Below, one piece after another: positions 12,910 to 25,990 of a stretch of 64,000 nt of DNA. Under the pieces are notes generated by a model. That model worked only from the letters and a program-made list of their open reading frames with translations. It was not told the DNA's origin and ran no database searches. Within the stretch, counting starts at the first letter, position 1. Every line of letters starts with the position of its first letter. Where the stretch lies: contig OZ026569.1 of the NCBI GenBank assembly GCA_964020155.1, forward strand, positions 1,435,471-1,499,470, given 5' to 3'. The DNA comes from Chondrilla cf. caribensis. Its lineage: Eukaryota > Porifera > Demospongiae > Chondrillida > Chondrillidae. A program made the position numbers and the translations under genes.

Positions 12910-14345
12910 CGTGCACTGATCATGGAGTCCTTGATCCTGTAATGGAAAACAGCGAAAATACTAAAACAAAATTCACATGCCTAGCTACCAATATTAGGTA
13001 GTTCTATTATCTATGATTAGATCGACATAGCCACATCAATAGGTAGCTAGCTACTCCTACAGCAAAAGTAAATGTACGTAAGCATATATAAGACCTTATT
13101 ACCTTACCAAATTCGGTTCGGGCACTAATGTTGAGTTAAAACTAATCACAAAGACAATAATAGTAAAAAGTAGGCTAAGCAGTATTAGCTATAATAGCCA
13201 CGGATGCGCACACAAGGATCCTCCATATGTTAACGTTGTTCAAAAAATTCGTTCAGCTATTCATAGAGTATTGTGGAAGGTTGCTTAAAAGCATTCCCGG
13301 TGTTGATGGGACGTAGTGACACTACAAATGCACCGACCATCTGTTCATCGACATTACTTTTACATTCCCACATACACTTTTACTGTAACAACAGAACATT
13401 TTATTACCTATATATCCTGATGTTCATCGATGGACTCCAACGGAATTTATAGGCTAGTGTGATACTGACTTGGGAGTCAGGGGTGTAGCTAGGCGACTCG
13501 CCTGTCGAACTGATGAAACGCAGAATTCGTTTTCTAATTTAGAATAATCCGATACGAAGCGTACTGGTTACAGCATCCAAAGGGTATAACTTGCAAGACT
13601 TGTAGTAATATTGTAGCCTCGGGTTAGGGGAAGCGTGACCAGCTAGCGTAGCAACTGCAACGTCATAATAGTTACCGAATATGGAGGTGAGCTGGGTGAA
13701 TGTGTGCCTATAAAATATCTGATTACAGCTCGTCTATAAGTCACGCGTCATTATCTAAGAAGGAGCTGTAGCTACGAGTTCCCGTGAATTCTTGAAGATT
13801 CGAAGTGACGTGGTTGATCATAGCATAGTAAGGTGAGGGGTGGCATCGACTTTATGATTGACCAAATGTACGTTTAACGTAGCCAGCAATAAAAAAAACA
13901 GACGAATCTATGTTTGATCACTTATAACCGTACGATTCTAGCTAAATAGCTAGCTACTAGTTAAATCAGGTTATTTCATATACCTTCCAATGATACTTTG
14001 CAATTTTGCAGCTATTTTGACACATTCTCGGATGAAGCAGTAAACATTGCCCGTTTTGTCAATGAATTTAATATATTCTTAATTGTTAAGTGAATCTAGT
14101 TCAAACCCACTTCAATAGTATTTACCCAATAGCAAGCGTATACGTAGCTACAATCTTAATGCATGTATATTATTATACATTATAATGCTGAAGGTTGTCA
14201 ATCTGAGTTGTGTATGCATAATTATTGCAGTTGCTATAATTATGTGTTTTACACTGTTATTGTGATGTGGGTGCAGGTTGGCATGTGATTCTGCTTCAGC
14301 ACATTTCTTCCATATTCTTTTACAGGCTGACATTATCAGAATACA
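12910..14345. promoter_or_regulatory. Head-to-head intergenic region of genes D and A'
   Basis: Genes D (minus) and A' (plus) diverge from here, and the axis of the large inverted duplication (13485) falls inside. About 13247-14340 is an inverted copy of about 1960-2996, including a GC-richer core (about 13410-13860). The part next to D (12910-13240) has no obvious counterpart. No core promoter element can be named. Confidence 0.5.
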
Positions 14346-17222
14346 ATGGGTAATCAAATTCACTTGGCATGTTGGAAAGATGATGTCAAAACACTGCAAA
14401 ATTTGGAAGCAGTGATTCCTGACCTATTCAAGCGTCCAGGAACATTCGGGGCATCTCCGTTCCATGTTGCTATTTTCAGAGGAAGCATAAAATGCCTGGA
14501 ATTTATTCAGACTGACTGAGCAAACATACGGTGACTTATATGAAACATTTGGAGGAGGGATAACAGCATTCCAAATTGCACAGGAAGCATGTCAGGAGAC
14601 AGCCTTAGGATTGCTAAATCATCAAAAAAGAGATGATCTTGCTTTCATGTTTTCAAGTTGGAAACTGATCATGCCTTATCATATTCCAAAGCCTGTTTAA
14701 ACCTTGAAAATGAAGCCAAGATGAAAGGGATTTTAAATTGCATCTCTTCAGGAAGGAACATCAGTGCACCACTCATCCCAGGAGGTCCCTACCACTTCAC
14801 ACCCCTCTTCCTATCTGTAGTGATGAATGATGTGAAAGGTGTGACAGAGCTGTTAGCTCGAGGAGCCAGTATAGGATCAATATTTCTATCCTCCCATAAT
14901 TTACTCTGCATAGTTGCTGCAATGGGTTTTTTCAAATTGGTTCCAGTCTTGATTGATGCTGGCTTCTCCATATCCTATGAGCCAGAAGCGTACACACCGC
15001 TTGTCATTGCTGCTCAATATGGGAACCTCCCCTGTGTGAAGGCTATAACGACAAGGAAAGAATACGACCCCACTATACCGCTGGAGCACACAGAGCTCTT
15101 TGTGAGGCAACAACACATGGTAGTTTCCATGTCATTTCCACTCTAGTCAAAGCGGGAGCCACCGTGAATAAAGTCTACTACGAGGATATCTGTGACTTAC
15201 CCCTCCATACTGCTGCCGTTTATGATCATAGAGCTGTCATTGAGAAACTCCTAGCTCTTGGCGCTGATCCGTTATGTTCGAATAAGGATTATGGCCCATC
15301 TTGCACATGTACAGCTTTGTCCCTTGCTGCAAAGTTTGGGTCTTCCAGTGTAGTTAAGCCCCTCATTGATGCAGGGCTTTCTCCCACCGAGCCATGTGAA
15401 GACACAGATCATTTGGCACCCGTGATAGAGGCAAATATTTTCAATATATTTCAAAGGTTTCTTTGCTTTCATGAAAGCCGTCGTCAACTGTGGTTATGAT
15501 CCCAATTCACTCGGACCACAGGGATGCAGTTTGTTGGAGCACGCACTTCATATTCGATACTACCAGAAGAGAGAAGAGATTTCTCCCACTATTTTGCCCG
15601 TATATCTAGAAAGGCTTATTGGTATTGGGTGTCACGTATCCAGTTGTAATGGAGCATCTGGATTCATGCCAATACATCTCGCAGCACAGTTCAATGATGT
15701 ACCCGCTATTGAAATTCTGCTTAAATACGGAGAGTCTGTTGATGTTCGAACAGATTCAAAGAAATGTGAGACGCCCATTTACCTTGCAGCTTTACGCAAT
15801 TCCTTTGAAGCTGTTGAGGTGCTGGCTAAAGCTGGTGCAGACTTGAATGCAACCAGTTCAGATGAATGGTCCCCTCTGCATGTTGCTGTTATACGAGGTA
15901 CACTGGATTTATGTAGGAAACTGCTAGACCTCGGAGCAAACCTCAACACTGAGGGGCAATTTGGTTTGACTCCACTGCATTTTGCTGCTAGCTGTGATCG
16001 AGTGGATATTATACACTTACTTATTTCGCGTGGCGGAGATATGTTGGCCATATATGATAGCATGCCCATGAAAGTTAGGAAATGCAACATTCTTCTACAT
16101 GCATTCCCGCAGATTCCTTATCCTGCTCCCAAACCTGAGTATTACTACAAGACGTCTTTACATGTTGCAGTGAAATGTAATGCGTCAAATGCCATCAAAA
16201 AGCTTATTCAGCTTGGAGCCGATATTGATGCCAGACATACTGGACGAACACCTCTTTATGATGCCGCGTGTTTTGGAATGACAAGCATCGTTTCTGATCT
16301 GATCACTGCTGGTGCTAGTGTGAAGAAGATGACGGTACATGGATGTACTCCACTACATGTAGCCATTATTGAGGGTCATAGGGATGTAGTCGAAAAACTC
16401 GTAAAGAGTGGATGTAATACCACTCAGCCTATACTACAGATGGGTGACCCTTCCTCACCAGACCTCACTCCTTTTCACTTGGCAGCTCTTTTCTGTCGTC
16501 CAGAGATTCTTCGTATCCTCCATGCCAATGCACCCAATATCGATGTGGATGAATTGTCACCAGACCACTTATCCCCTCTTCACCTTGCTCTGCTCCAACC
16601 AGAAGGCTTGACAATACTCGATAATGGGCAAGTGCAGAGAGGGTTGCACTTTGACACTCCCGAGAAGAAGTCACTTTATGCCAGGGATCAACAGCTGATG
16701 GTGGAATTCCTCATTAAACACTGCAATGTGAATGCTATGGATGAAGAAGGTGTCTCTCCTCTTGATACGGCCGTGATTTTTGATTGGAGTCAATTATCAG
16801 CATATTGGTCAAGGCAGGTGCAGAGAGGGGAAAAAAATCAAGGATGAAAATGAACTAAGACAACACATTGAAGACCTTAACAGCAAGTTGAGTGCAATGA
16901 CACTAAAATTGGCTGGCATGGAAAGCGAGATTATGGACCTTCAAGAGTTCAAAACACAAACCATTCAACGAATGAAAGTCACGAAAGAATCGATGCAAAG
17001 GATTAGCCGTGTACAGATGTTGACAACAGGTATTATATACCTGTGCCTACATGTGTGTGTACATGTGTATATGTGTTAATGCTGTTTGTGTGTGCGGGCG
17101 TTTGTGTGTGTGTGTGAGCATGCGTTGTGTGTGTATGTGTGCTGCTACATATTCTACAATTCCACGATTCTACAACAATGCATATATATACATACTTACA
17201 GTGTTTTCATCCTATTGTGTAG

Positions 17223-17531
17223 GCAATGAAAATTCAATCAAAGGTTTTCTTGAACAATTCTCTGACTCTTTCATGGAAGATGCTTGTGCCGAAGAAGTAG
17301 CTCCAGAGTTGGAAATAAGGCACGTCATTTCAAAACGTGTTGAGACCAAAATAGAAAGAGCTCTGGACCCAAAGGACGCAAATCGTATCCTCTATAAATA
17401 CCTCTACTATTGAGGTGACTTCCCAACCATGGAGATAGTCTGTAATGTGTTTATTGGAGAGCGAGGCTATCCCAGAATGAACCAACTTGGAGCAAAAATA
17501 AAGGAAGAATTGATTCGTAGAAATACCTTGG
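17223..17531 (+). pseudogene. Gene A' CARD-like exon with nonsense codon
   Basis: It has the same length (309 nt) and borders as exon 2 of D. The nonsense codon at 17411-17413 follows KYLYY, where D has an Arg codon (CGA). The exon is otherwise very similar to D, including FIGERGYPRMNQLG. Confidence 0.8.
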
Positions 17532-17784
17532 GTATATTGTCACATGCCTAATGTACATTGTATTGTACCTTCCCATCATAATACAGCCCTCAGACCTACT
17601 TTGTGGTATCTTTACACACATGTTGCTATGTAAATTTATACATACATGTACAGTATCAACAGTGTGGGCTTCATGTGCAATACTATAAATTGTTGGGTTT
17701 TTGTACACTTTCCCTACGTACATACTACTTACCATGTTGCGTTGTACATGATTCATTTGAGACCTGTATGAATGTATTCTGCAG

Positions 17785-18086
17785 ATAAACCTCAGGTTAA
17801 GAAACCAACAAAAGATCTCAAACTGGTGAACCTAATGCCGTATGTGAAGGAGCTAGCCTCTGAAGGTACAGTGATAGCAGGATGGCTGGACCGAACTGAG
17901 GACTGGGACCAGATACAACGGACACGTGAAAAAACTGACGCTCAACTAGTTAAGCTTCTGCTGAGCTGGCTACAATCCACAGAGACTGAAGAAGCCCCTC
18001 ACTCCTGGGAGTTCTTTATCATGGTTGTCCGGGAAACTGGTAAAGGACAACTTGCTGAAAGAATACAGCGAGATGTTTTCAAATAA
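17785..18086 (+). CDS. Gene A' death-domain exon (mirror of D exon 3)
   Basis: The exon encodes DKPQVKKPTKDLKLVNLMPY and the rest of the death domain, identical at protein level to D exon 3. The coordinates mirror exactly (17785+9185 and 18086+8884 both give 26970). It is intact although the gene upstream is broken. Confidence 0.7.
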
Positions 18087-19302
18087 CTGTCTACGTACCT
18101 TGAAGTGGATGTACAATAATTTAACAGTCACTGTTTTCCTATCATTAATAATTTGTTTTTGTACAGCCAAGTATATATTATATATTATTATAATGTTTAA
18201 TAATCCTATAAAATTAAAATTACGATAATATGTGTTATAGTTCTGCTTTGTTCTATATAGTCAGTATTAGAGCTGTAGCTACTTACAATCAATGTCCCTT
18301 TTGGTGGGCAATGATTAGAACTTGTAACTGCTCTTCTTGCAATTGTATCGGATTGCAATTGTTGTTATATGCTTGTATGGGTGTCTAGATCTTGATCTCA
18401 ATATAATAATATTATGTATGTGTGATATGTATGACAGGAGAATACATAAGATACCATTGATTATTGCAAGTGTCACATACATAATAGTTGGTTTAATTTA
18501 TGGAATTGACATAATAATGATATTAGATACTCTATAATTATATGTTCTGTTCATGATCTATATCAGCATACCTGGGTGGATCATACATACGAGGATACCT
18601 GGGTGAATCATATGTACAAGCACACCTGGGTGGATCATATGTACCAGCATATATACCTTGGTGGATCATATGTACCAGCCTACCTGGGTGGATCATATAT
18701 ACCAGTATACTTGGGTGGATCATATGTACGTACCAGCATACCTGGGTGGATCATATGTACCAGCATATACCTGGGTGGAATAAAGTTGTAGAGCATTATT
18801 AACTTTGGAGATTGTAACACAACCTTTCTCTTTGTATATAAAATTCAGAATAATAATTATAATCTTTTAATTTATTATAGCGTTCCCTCTAGAGCTGTAT
18901 GTATTTCATTGTATATACACGTGTTAAGAAATAATGTGATGCAAAAATCATGTATCTCCATATGCATGGGGACAAATTGGATGATTTTTCCATCTACAGA
19001 AAATAGTACATATTACAATTTTAATTCGTTCAATATAATAAGATCATGCAATATGTTCGGATAAAATATAAAAATATCTTAAGTAGTGCGCATGCACTAG
19101 TTATTGTATAATAATACGTATACGTATATTTACATACATACAACAACACTAAATGTACACCAGTACCACAATTTACATAGTTACTGTATGACACGCACAG
19201 GCACTAATGCGTCAGGTAGAAGTGGCTATAAAAATATATAATGGAATGCTTCTGCAGTGTTCTTCTCTTTTTTCCAGAAGAACACATCACAAGATTGCAA
19301 TG
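18087..19302. other. Convergent 3' region between genes A' and B'
   Basis: This is the mirror copy of the B/D convergent region: AT-rich, with the inverted minisatellite at 18555-18780. No separate gene is seen. Confidence 0.5.
18555..18780. repeat. Minisatellite, mirror copy of the array at 8.2 kb
   Basis: Tandem units read cctgggtggatcatatgtac plus cagcat with small variations. It is the inverse complement of the array at 8192-8416, with the same unit order. Confidence 0.9.
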
Positions 19303-19602
19303 TCCTGCAAACAATAAGATGAAACAGTATGTTTTAATTTATTTATGGATAGAAAAATAAGTGATTTGAAATACATAAGTATGTAGACCACAATGTAACG
19401 TTGGGAGATTGGTAAGAAATCTGGTTCAATGAAGGTACTCTGAATCCTTTCTCGCCATTGGACTATTTTCAGAGTACCTATGCTTTGAAAGGTCAAATCT
19501 CTCTCCAATAATAGTAGTGATACCTGTTCATTACTACCTCACTTGCTACTAACTTTATCACAGTAAACTAATTTGTCCCACACTGTTTACACAGAAACTT
19601 AC

Positions 19603-19914
19603 AAGAGTTAAGATGATGTCTACGCATCAATTCTTCTTTCATCCACTTTCCAAGTTGGTTCATTCTCGGACAGCCTTGTTCTCCAATGAACACTTCACAG
19701 ACTATCTCCAGGGTTTGGAAGGTACCTTGAGCATAGAGGTGGTCATAGAGGAGACCGTTTGCTGTCTTCCTGTCTAGAGCTCTTTCTATCTTGGTCTCAA
19801 CATGTTCTGGGATGATCTTTCTTCTTCGTAACTCTGAAGCTACTTCTTTGGCTCCGGCATCTTTCATGAACGTCTCATACAACTTCTTAAGAAACCTTTC
19901 CAGAGCCTTTGCAC
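19603..19914 (-). CDS. Gene B' exon 2: CARD-like domain
   Basis: This is the mirror of 7056-7367, with identical translation and the same splice signals (acceptor ctttcctag, donor gtaagt). It keeps ERALDRKTANGLLYDHLYAQ and FIGEQGCPRMNQLG. Confidence 0.75.
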
Positions 19915-22900
19915 CTAGGAAAGACAATGGAAACTAGCAATATAAACATGGCATCGTATATAATACCTATGAAATACCTATACCGCACACAAAACATTCA
20001 ATTCTATACCAAGTCACAGACAGGTACATATAACTATACATATATCGGATCTATAATATGATCCCTCACATACAGCACAACAGGTATAATGCAGTCACGT
20101 GTGGCCGGTCTCTAGCTTTTCTGTTTCGAAAATTGCCTCAGCCATGATTTAGGTCTATAATTTTTAGCACCGACATTATACAAGTCGTAATGATTATTCG
20201 GTGTGAATAGGGTTGTATGCTGGTTGTACTCAAGATTGTAGGCACCATTTAGCATTGAAGATCCTAAGTACTGCTGCCAATAATATGCGAAGGTCCATGC
20301 GAAAAGGTCATATTCACGCAAATGACGGAAATTGTGTTTATGATATCAGTCGAAAGCTTGGACATAGCTATGTTGAATAGTACATGTAAGCGGTGGCTTC
20401 ATATCTTTTTCTGTTCTTAAAGTTACGGCATTGGAAAATAGATGACTTCGAGAGTATGCATTCAAGAAAACAAGCAATTTCCATTTTCTTGTATAATTCT
20501 GTATAATAGCCATCACAAAGCGTACAGTGTGTCAAAGCTATTATATTCATATAGCTCCGTATTTTCACAAAATGGCATATTCCCAGTAGTACGCATTTTG
20601 AAAATACCATTTTTTGCACAAAAAGATCCAATTCACGACACTCACACCATAAAAGGTTAGATAAATGCATTTTGAACAATTTTAACTTGAATTCCTTGGA
20701 AGTACACAAAAATTCTTTATCACCTCCGTACTCAAATGTTTACTGAGCGTGAATATGACCCTGTTTATGTGCATGGTCACATATTATTACCCATACACAT
20801 GTCGAATAGTCCCGTTACTTTTTGGAAGAGCTGACAACATGAGACTACAGCAAATAGTACAGGTTTGGTTACAGGTAAGACATACAGCAAACACACTCAC
20901 TTAAATGTGCATGTAAAGTAGGTTGACACACTTCGTGAGGAGGATTTTGCACAGATTTGAACTGCAACTGCTTTTCCTCAAGAGTCTGTATTCTGGCTTC
21001 CATCTGATCAAATTTCTGACTAAGACTGCCAAGTCTCCCCTCAATGTATTCAAATCTCCTCTTCATCTCTTCTCTGTCTCTGATCTTGTCCCCCCTCTCT
21101 CCTCTGGCTTGTGTGAGTAAGTACACTACTTTCTCTAATTTAAAGTGGATGGCAAAATCTAGCGGGGTCAGATCTAATGTGGTGGCATTTACATCACAAC
21201 CGTACTTCAACAGGAGCTTCACTGTTTCTTCTTGACGGGCGGCTTTGATTTTCAACGGGTGTATGGTCACACTCCCATCGGGAGCAGGATAACCCACACC
21301 GGGAACAACACTAGCCAGGTGCAGGGGTGAGAGGTGGTCTGGTGTGAGCTGGTGGATATCAGGAACCAATTTGTGTAATATTTGCACTATTTCCGGACAT
21401 CGCATAATACATGCCAACTGGAAAGGGGTCAAATCGGGTTTACCACGGACAATTGTTGGCACATTAGGGTCACACCCTTTATTGATAAGGGTCTGCACAA
21501 CACTTGGGCGGTTGTATTTTATAGCAGTGTGAATAGGAAGGAAATTTAAAGCATCCACCTCACTGTAATCAGCGCCAAAGTCAATCAAATCTTCTACCAT
21601 ATCTGAAAACCCCAATATACACGCAAGAACGAGAGGATTTATTTCAGGAACCTTTGAGAAAGCATTAACATTGGTCCCAGCTCAATTAGCTTCCTAGCTG
21701 CAGCTCGATTACGGTAGTGCACAGCACATGCAAGAGGAGACATGACTGAATTCCCACAGGTACACAGTATCATGTGCTTGAAAAGTGCATGAGCTGCCTT
21801 TTCAGCCAAAGACGACATTTCACTATAAGGAACAAAATCATCAACAGCTCTAACACCATACTTGTAAAGAACACCTAGTAAATCCCTATTTCGTACTTGA
21901 CAATCAGTCAAATGTGGTACCTGTTCGTATGCAGGTACGTCAGTCACACTGGTACCATGCTGGTGGAGGATTTCAATCACTTCAATTTGATTACAGACTA
22001 TGGCCATGTGCATTGGCAGAAATTCATTTCGATTCCTCAATGTCACACTAGCTCCAAGTTCCAGTAGTGCTCTAACAGCCTCCACTGACCCATATGAAAT
22101 TGCTACATGTAGGGGAGGGTCTTCCAGTGGATGGTGGAAATCAACATTACAGCCATTGGCTGCTAGAACCCGAATGGCCTCTACAGAATTACTCCCAGCT
22201 GCCACCTGCATGGGGGTCAGTCTGGAGCCATCCTTGCATCTCGTGAATGCATTTTTGGGACAGCCAAGATCGATCAGACGCTGAATAACTGCAGGGTCAT
22301 TGTGATGAGAGGCGTAATGAATGGGAAGGCTACCTAACTCAGATGTGTGATCAATAGCGATAACGCTACAGCCCACTTCAACTAGTTCGGCAATGAAGTG
22401 TATAGAAATCCTTCTAGACAGATCTAGAGCTAGTGGCCTTGAGGAATTGGATTTTTCATAATAGCGTACACATACAGCAAGGTGCAGCAAACTACAGGGA
22501 ATAGGGTAATTTGAGCAGGTAAAGGCTTTTAGCATATTTAGTGATCCATTTAGACAAGCTACTTGAAAAGGGTTTAGCAACTGATTTCCAACCATCTCCT
22601 CTGGCTCATATGGCGACAAACCTGATTTTAAAAGGGTCTGAATGACATGAAAAGAATCGTGCTCAGCAGCTAAATGCAATGCAGTCTCACTGTTTACCTG
22701 AAAGGGATTGTCTCCATGTTTAAGCAAGGTCTCCACTACCGTAACGTGATCTCCCCTAGCGGCTATATGGAGGGGTGTGACTACGTTGCTATGAGGATAC
22801 TCATCCACCTTACACCCAAGCTTGACCAATGTCGGGATCACGTGGAACTGCCCTTCTTGTGCTGCTGCAAACAGTGCATATGTACCTTGAGAGGATTGCA

Positions 22901-23711
22901 AATCAAACCCTGGGGATTTGGCTAATGCCTTAATACACATGAGATTGCCATAGTGAGCAGCAATTGTGAGTGGTGTGCGTGATATTTCATAAGGATGTGC
23001 ATTGGCGTTGACAGGGCAACCTGCTTTTATCAGGACATGGATAAGAGAATGACGACCCAAATGTGCAGCTAGGTGGAGTAGGCCATAATTCCCTTCAGGT
23101 GCAGGTGGTTGTAAGCTGGGTTTAGCTCCTTTGGATATGAGTGCCTTTAGGAATGGCAGATCATTTGCAAGTACAGCGACAAAGAGTGGTGTAAAGAATG
23201 ATGGAGCACCCGGGTATAGGGTGCTGTGGATATTGTGTGGCTCGAGTGAGGGCAATAGAGCTCTTGACAGACCTTTCCTACGTAAAGATTCGAAAGTGCG
23301 ATCTAACTTGTAGTGACTTTCTTGAAAGATAACTTTCCAATTTTCAACCCAATACAAATGACGCAGCTTCAAAAAAGTTCGAAACAAATTTAGTTTCTTT
23401 ATCATGGGACTTGAAACTTTTACCCATTGGGAATTTAGCTGCACCACCTCTTTGGCATAACTGAGTGTCAAGTCTGTTGCAGTCACACCACCACCGAAAC
23501 TCACATTCAAGTCTTCTTCACCAGCCATGTGGTAGAATAAATCGTACCACACACAGAAGTCATCATTTCTGTGATAAACAAGGATATGCAGAGGATGTAC
23601 TCCAAATACACCTGGTTTTCGGTAGTGGGGAGAGTGCCACTTGTCATTGGTGTATAACTGCAGTAAGTCCAGATCACCTCTCCAGTACGCCAAATGGATG
23701 CTATTACCCAT
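19603..23711 (-). CDS. Gene B': ankyrin-coiled coil-CARD gene, one-base frame break
   Basis: Exon 1 spans 23711-20901 and exon 2 spans 19914-19603, both phase 1, mirroring gene B. It starts MGNSIHLAYWRGD. The frame is open through the site where B has its 19-nt deletion. It breaks once, at about 21675, where GGGACC stands for the GGGAGCC of B; the rest of the array and the coiled coil follow in the next frame (21615 to 20901). With one base restored, exon 1 has exactly the phase-1 length of its relatives. The final stop may form across the junction to an acceptor near 19305, as proposed for B. The ankyrin exon differs from B by scattered substitutions, while the CARD exon is identical. A sequencing error or a recent inactivation would both explain the break. 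Confidence 0.7.
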
Positions 23712-24071
23712 TGTTCGTACAGTATGTCTTCAAACTGTTTTTATCACAATGGATTCTGTATGTGAATGGAGATACAGTACAGATGAAGGATACATGAACA
23801 CTATTATTATTATTAATAATACCTCAACAGAAAGATCTTCAGCAATTGATGCATTGATGTCGGATTCACTAGCTAAAACTATTACTATATACAGCATGTT
23901 CACCCCGGCATTCTCAGTAGGAGTGCATTGTAGGTTATGTAGTGTCTATGGTCTAGACCTACACAATGAACACGAAAACACGGATCAGGTCCATTACGCG
24001 GACCTGCGGCCATCTTCATTTGTGGCGTAACCCGACCACTTGACAAAACAATAGCCGTCGATGACGTCATT

Positions 24072-24118
24072 TATTGCGAAGGTTCGTGATCCAAAATTGA
24101 TCACGAACCTTCGCAATA
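24072..24118. repeat. Perfect 20-bp inverted repeat (hairpin)
   Basis: The arms tattgcgaaggttcgtgatc (24072-24091) and its exact complement (24099-24118) are separated by the 7-nt loop caaaatt. It lies about 95 bp outside the end of the inverted duplication. It could form a cruciform or be a small foldback element. Confidence 0.9.
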
Positions 24119-24469
24119 GATTTTCGATTTAGTTGTTAATCTAACTTCAAAAGTGTCGATTTAAAGTTATAATTAATACTAGTAATATTACTACAATTCT
24201 AGTGTTTTTATCCTAGGCTATATTCACTGATTACTGACACCATAGTGTCTATGCTGACACCATAGGGTCTATGCTGACACTGATTAGTCGCTCGTAGCTA
24301 TAGCCAGCTCAGACCCATTCTCGTCTCCAATTTGGAAATTTGGAATTCGTCCCGGTGACATTATCATTAAAGTTATAATTGGGCTAATAGGGTAAGAAAA
24401 GGATAACTTGGAATCGATATTCTGGAGAAATCTATCACTGAGGTATTGACACATTGTATACAGTAGCAC

Positions 24470-24900
24470 GAGAAGGGCAGCTCCATGCGATTCCAAGCTT
24501 GGGTACAGGGTAGATGAGTGTCCATATAGCTAGCTAGCTAGCAACTTAAATTAGTTCACTTTATACCGCTGCCTTGGGAGATTGTGCAGGACAGTGGAGA
24601 CTTTACTGTTTGAAGGCTGGAGCTAATAGTTCCTTCAGTGTAAGGAGTCGAGGTGACACATTACTCCATTTGTACCATAGCCTCCTTGAAAAGTGTGTCA
24701 ATCTACTTTAGATGCACATTTAAGTAAATGTGTTTGCTGTACGTCTTCACTCTAATCAAAACATGTACTATTTGTGTTATTCTCGTATTGGTAACTCCTC
24801 CAAAGAAGTATCTTGATTAGTCGATGTACATACTATGGGTAATAATATATATATATTGGCATCAGTACTTGCATGGGACCTTGGATGCTAGCTAAACAGT
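24470..24900 (+). pseudogene. Decayed B/C-type ankyrin gene relic
   Basis: The stretch gaagggcagctccatgcgat to gggtagatgagtgtcc matches the ankyrin unit EGQFHVIPTLVKLGCxVDEC of B and C. The next unit follows to about 24675, with stops. The sequence then jumps to the end of exon 1 (gtgtgtcaatctactttaga, compare 6040-6060) and into intron-like sequence (compare 6100-6185 and 6700-6760). More than a kilobase in the middle is missing. It is a dead copy with a large internal deletion. Confidence 0.75.
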
Positions 24901-25559
24901 GCCTACCATGTTGGCTACAACCAGCACACAGACAGTGAACAGAACCATGATCATAGAGTCTCAGAATAAAAATATGTGTATGTATGTTCATATATTTTTC
25001 TCAAAAATATTAAAAGCACAAAATAATAAGCAAGTATCTATAGACATAGAGTGTAACTGTGATCTACCACTTTTCAATTGATATATTATGTGTTTGTTTA
25101 TTGTTTTGTTGTTATCTTTCTCCTTCTCTTGATATGGATGGATAATAATATGTGAATTCCATACAGCAAACCAATTATTATAACATTGTACTCTCGCTAT
25201 TGACCAATGATTTTAACATACATAATATTATATGTACTTATTCCTACGTATATGTATGTAGCATACCTAAATTTTATGGGTGGTTTTACAGATTGATGCA
25301 AAATCCCACACGTGACCGAAAGTATACAGGTTGGAACAGTTATAGTCAGTCCCCAGCCACCACAGAATTATGTGCATAGAAGACTGTATATCAACCTGAG
25401 CACACCACTCCAGTAGTGCATATAATACATGGTACACTTTTATTCTATTTCATTGCTTTAAATTTTATGGATTATTACATACTGGACATGCAATACATTG
25501 CAATTAATTGAAAAGATACAAATGAAATTAATATTAAGAAGATAGCAACTACTATTGCA

Positions 25560-25990
25560 CATCCCACTGCAAGCTGGGCAGTCATTTGAAAACATCTTGC
25601 ATCATTCTTTTAGCATAGAATATGTATACCTGTCAGTATCTTTGGGTTGACACAAATGGGGATACATGAAAGTAAGTGTGTATATAGCAATGTTTGCAAA
25701 GCTAGATGGCACATTTACAAATTTCATAAATTTTGCAAATATGACAAGAGATCCGTAAAAAACAGTCTTAAAGAGTGAAATGGTTCTTCAACATTCTTGA
25801 GTTAATACTACACAGACCTGCTCATATTAGGATTAAAACTACATCAGAACAGCCAAACCCAGTAATAAAATGCAGTGCTGTTTCACCACAACTATAGTGA
25901 TACTCTGAGGATTGGCTTCAAGTTTAAGAAGAGTGGTGGCTCCATCAACACTGCCCTATATGACAGCTAGGTGAAGGGCTATACCTACAC
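25560..25990 (-). pseudogene. Decayed death-exon and ankyrin relic
   Basis: The sequence cagtcatttgaaaacatctt (about 25580-25600) and its surroundings match the 3' end of the D death exon read on the minus strand. About 25865-25990 matches an ankyrin unit of gene E (compare 37304-37400: gctgtttcaccac, then gtgatactctg, then attggct). The fragments are short and full of stops, so this is a dead remnant. Confidence 0.6.

Larger units (their letters stand above)
14346..18086 (+). pseudogene. Gene A': multiply broken ankyrin-CARD-death pseudogene
   Basis: It starts MGNQIHLACWKDD like gene A. Compared with A and D, the frame is broken by a 4-nt insertion at about 14508 that brings a TGA at 14517-14519, a 1-nt loss at about 14640, a 2-nt gain at about 15074, an insertion of about 13 nt at about 15440, a 1-nt loss at about 16783, and a short G/A run at about 16830. 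The last long stretch (15471-16847) is open ankyrin sequence. The CARD-like exon (17223-17531) has CGA changed to TGA at 17411-17413. The death exon (17785-18086) is an exact mirror of that of D. The splice sites are mostly kept, with donors gtatta and gtatat. The mixture of indels and a nonsense change makes this a true pseudogene. Confidence 0.85.
17490..23978. repeat. Right arm of large inverted duplication
   Basis: This is the reverse-complement partner of 3040-9480. It holds the 3' end of A', the mirrored minisatellite, and gene B' with its 5' flank. Similarity stops near 23978, where the B flank reads gttttcgtgttcattg and B' continues into unrelated sequence. Confidence 0.9.
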
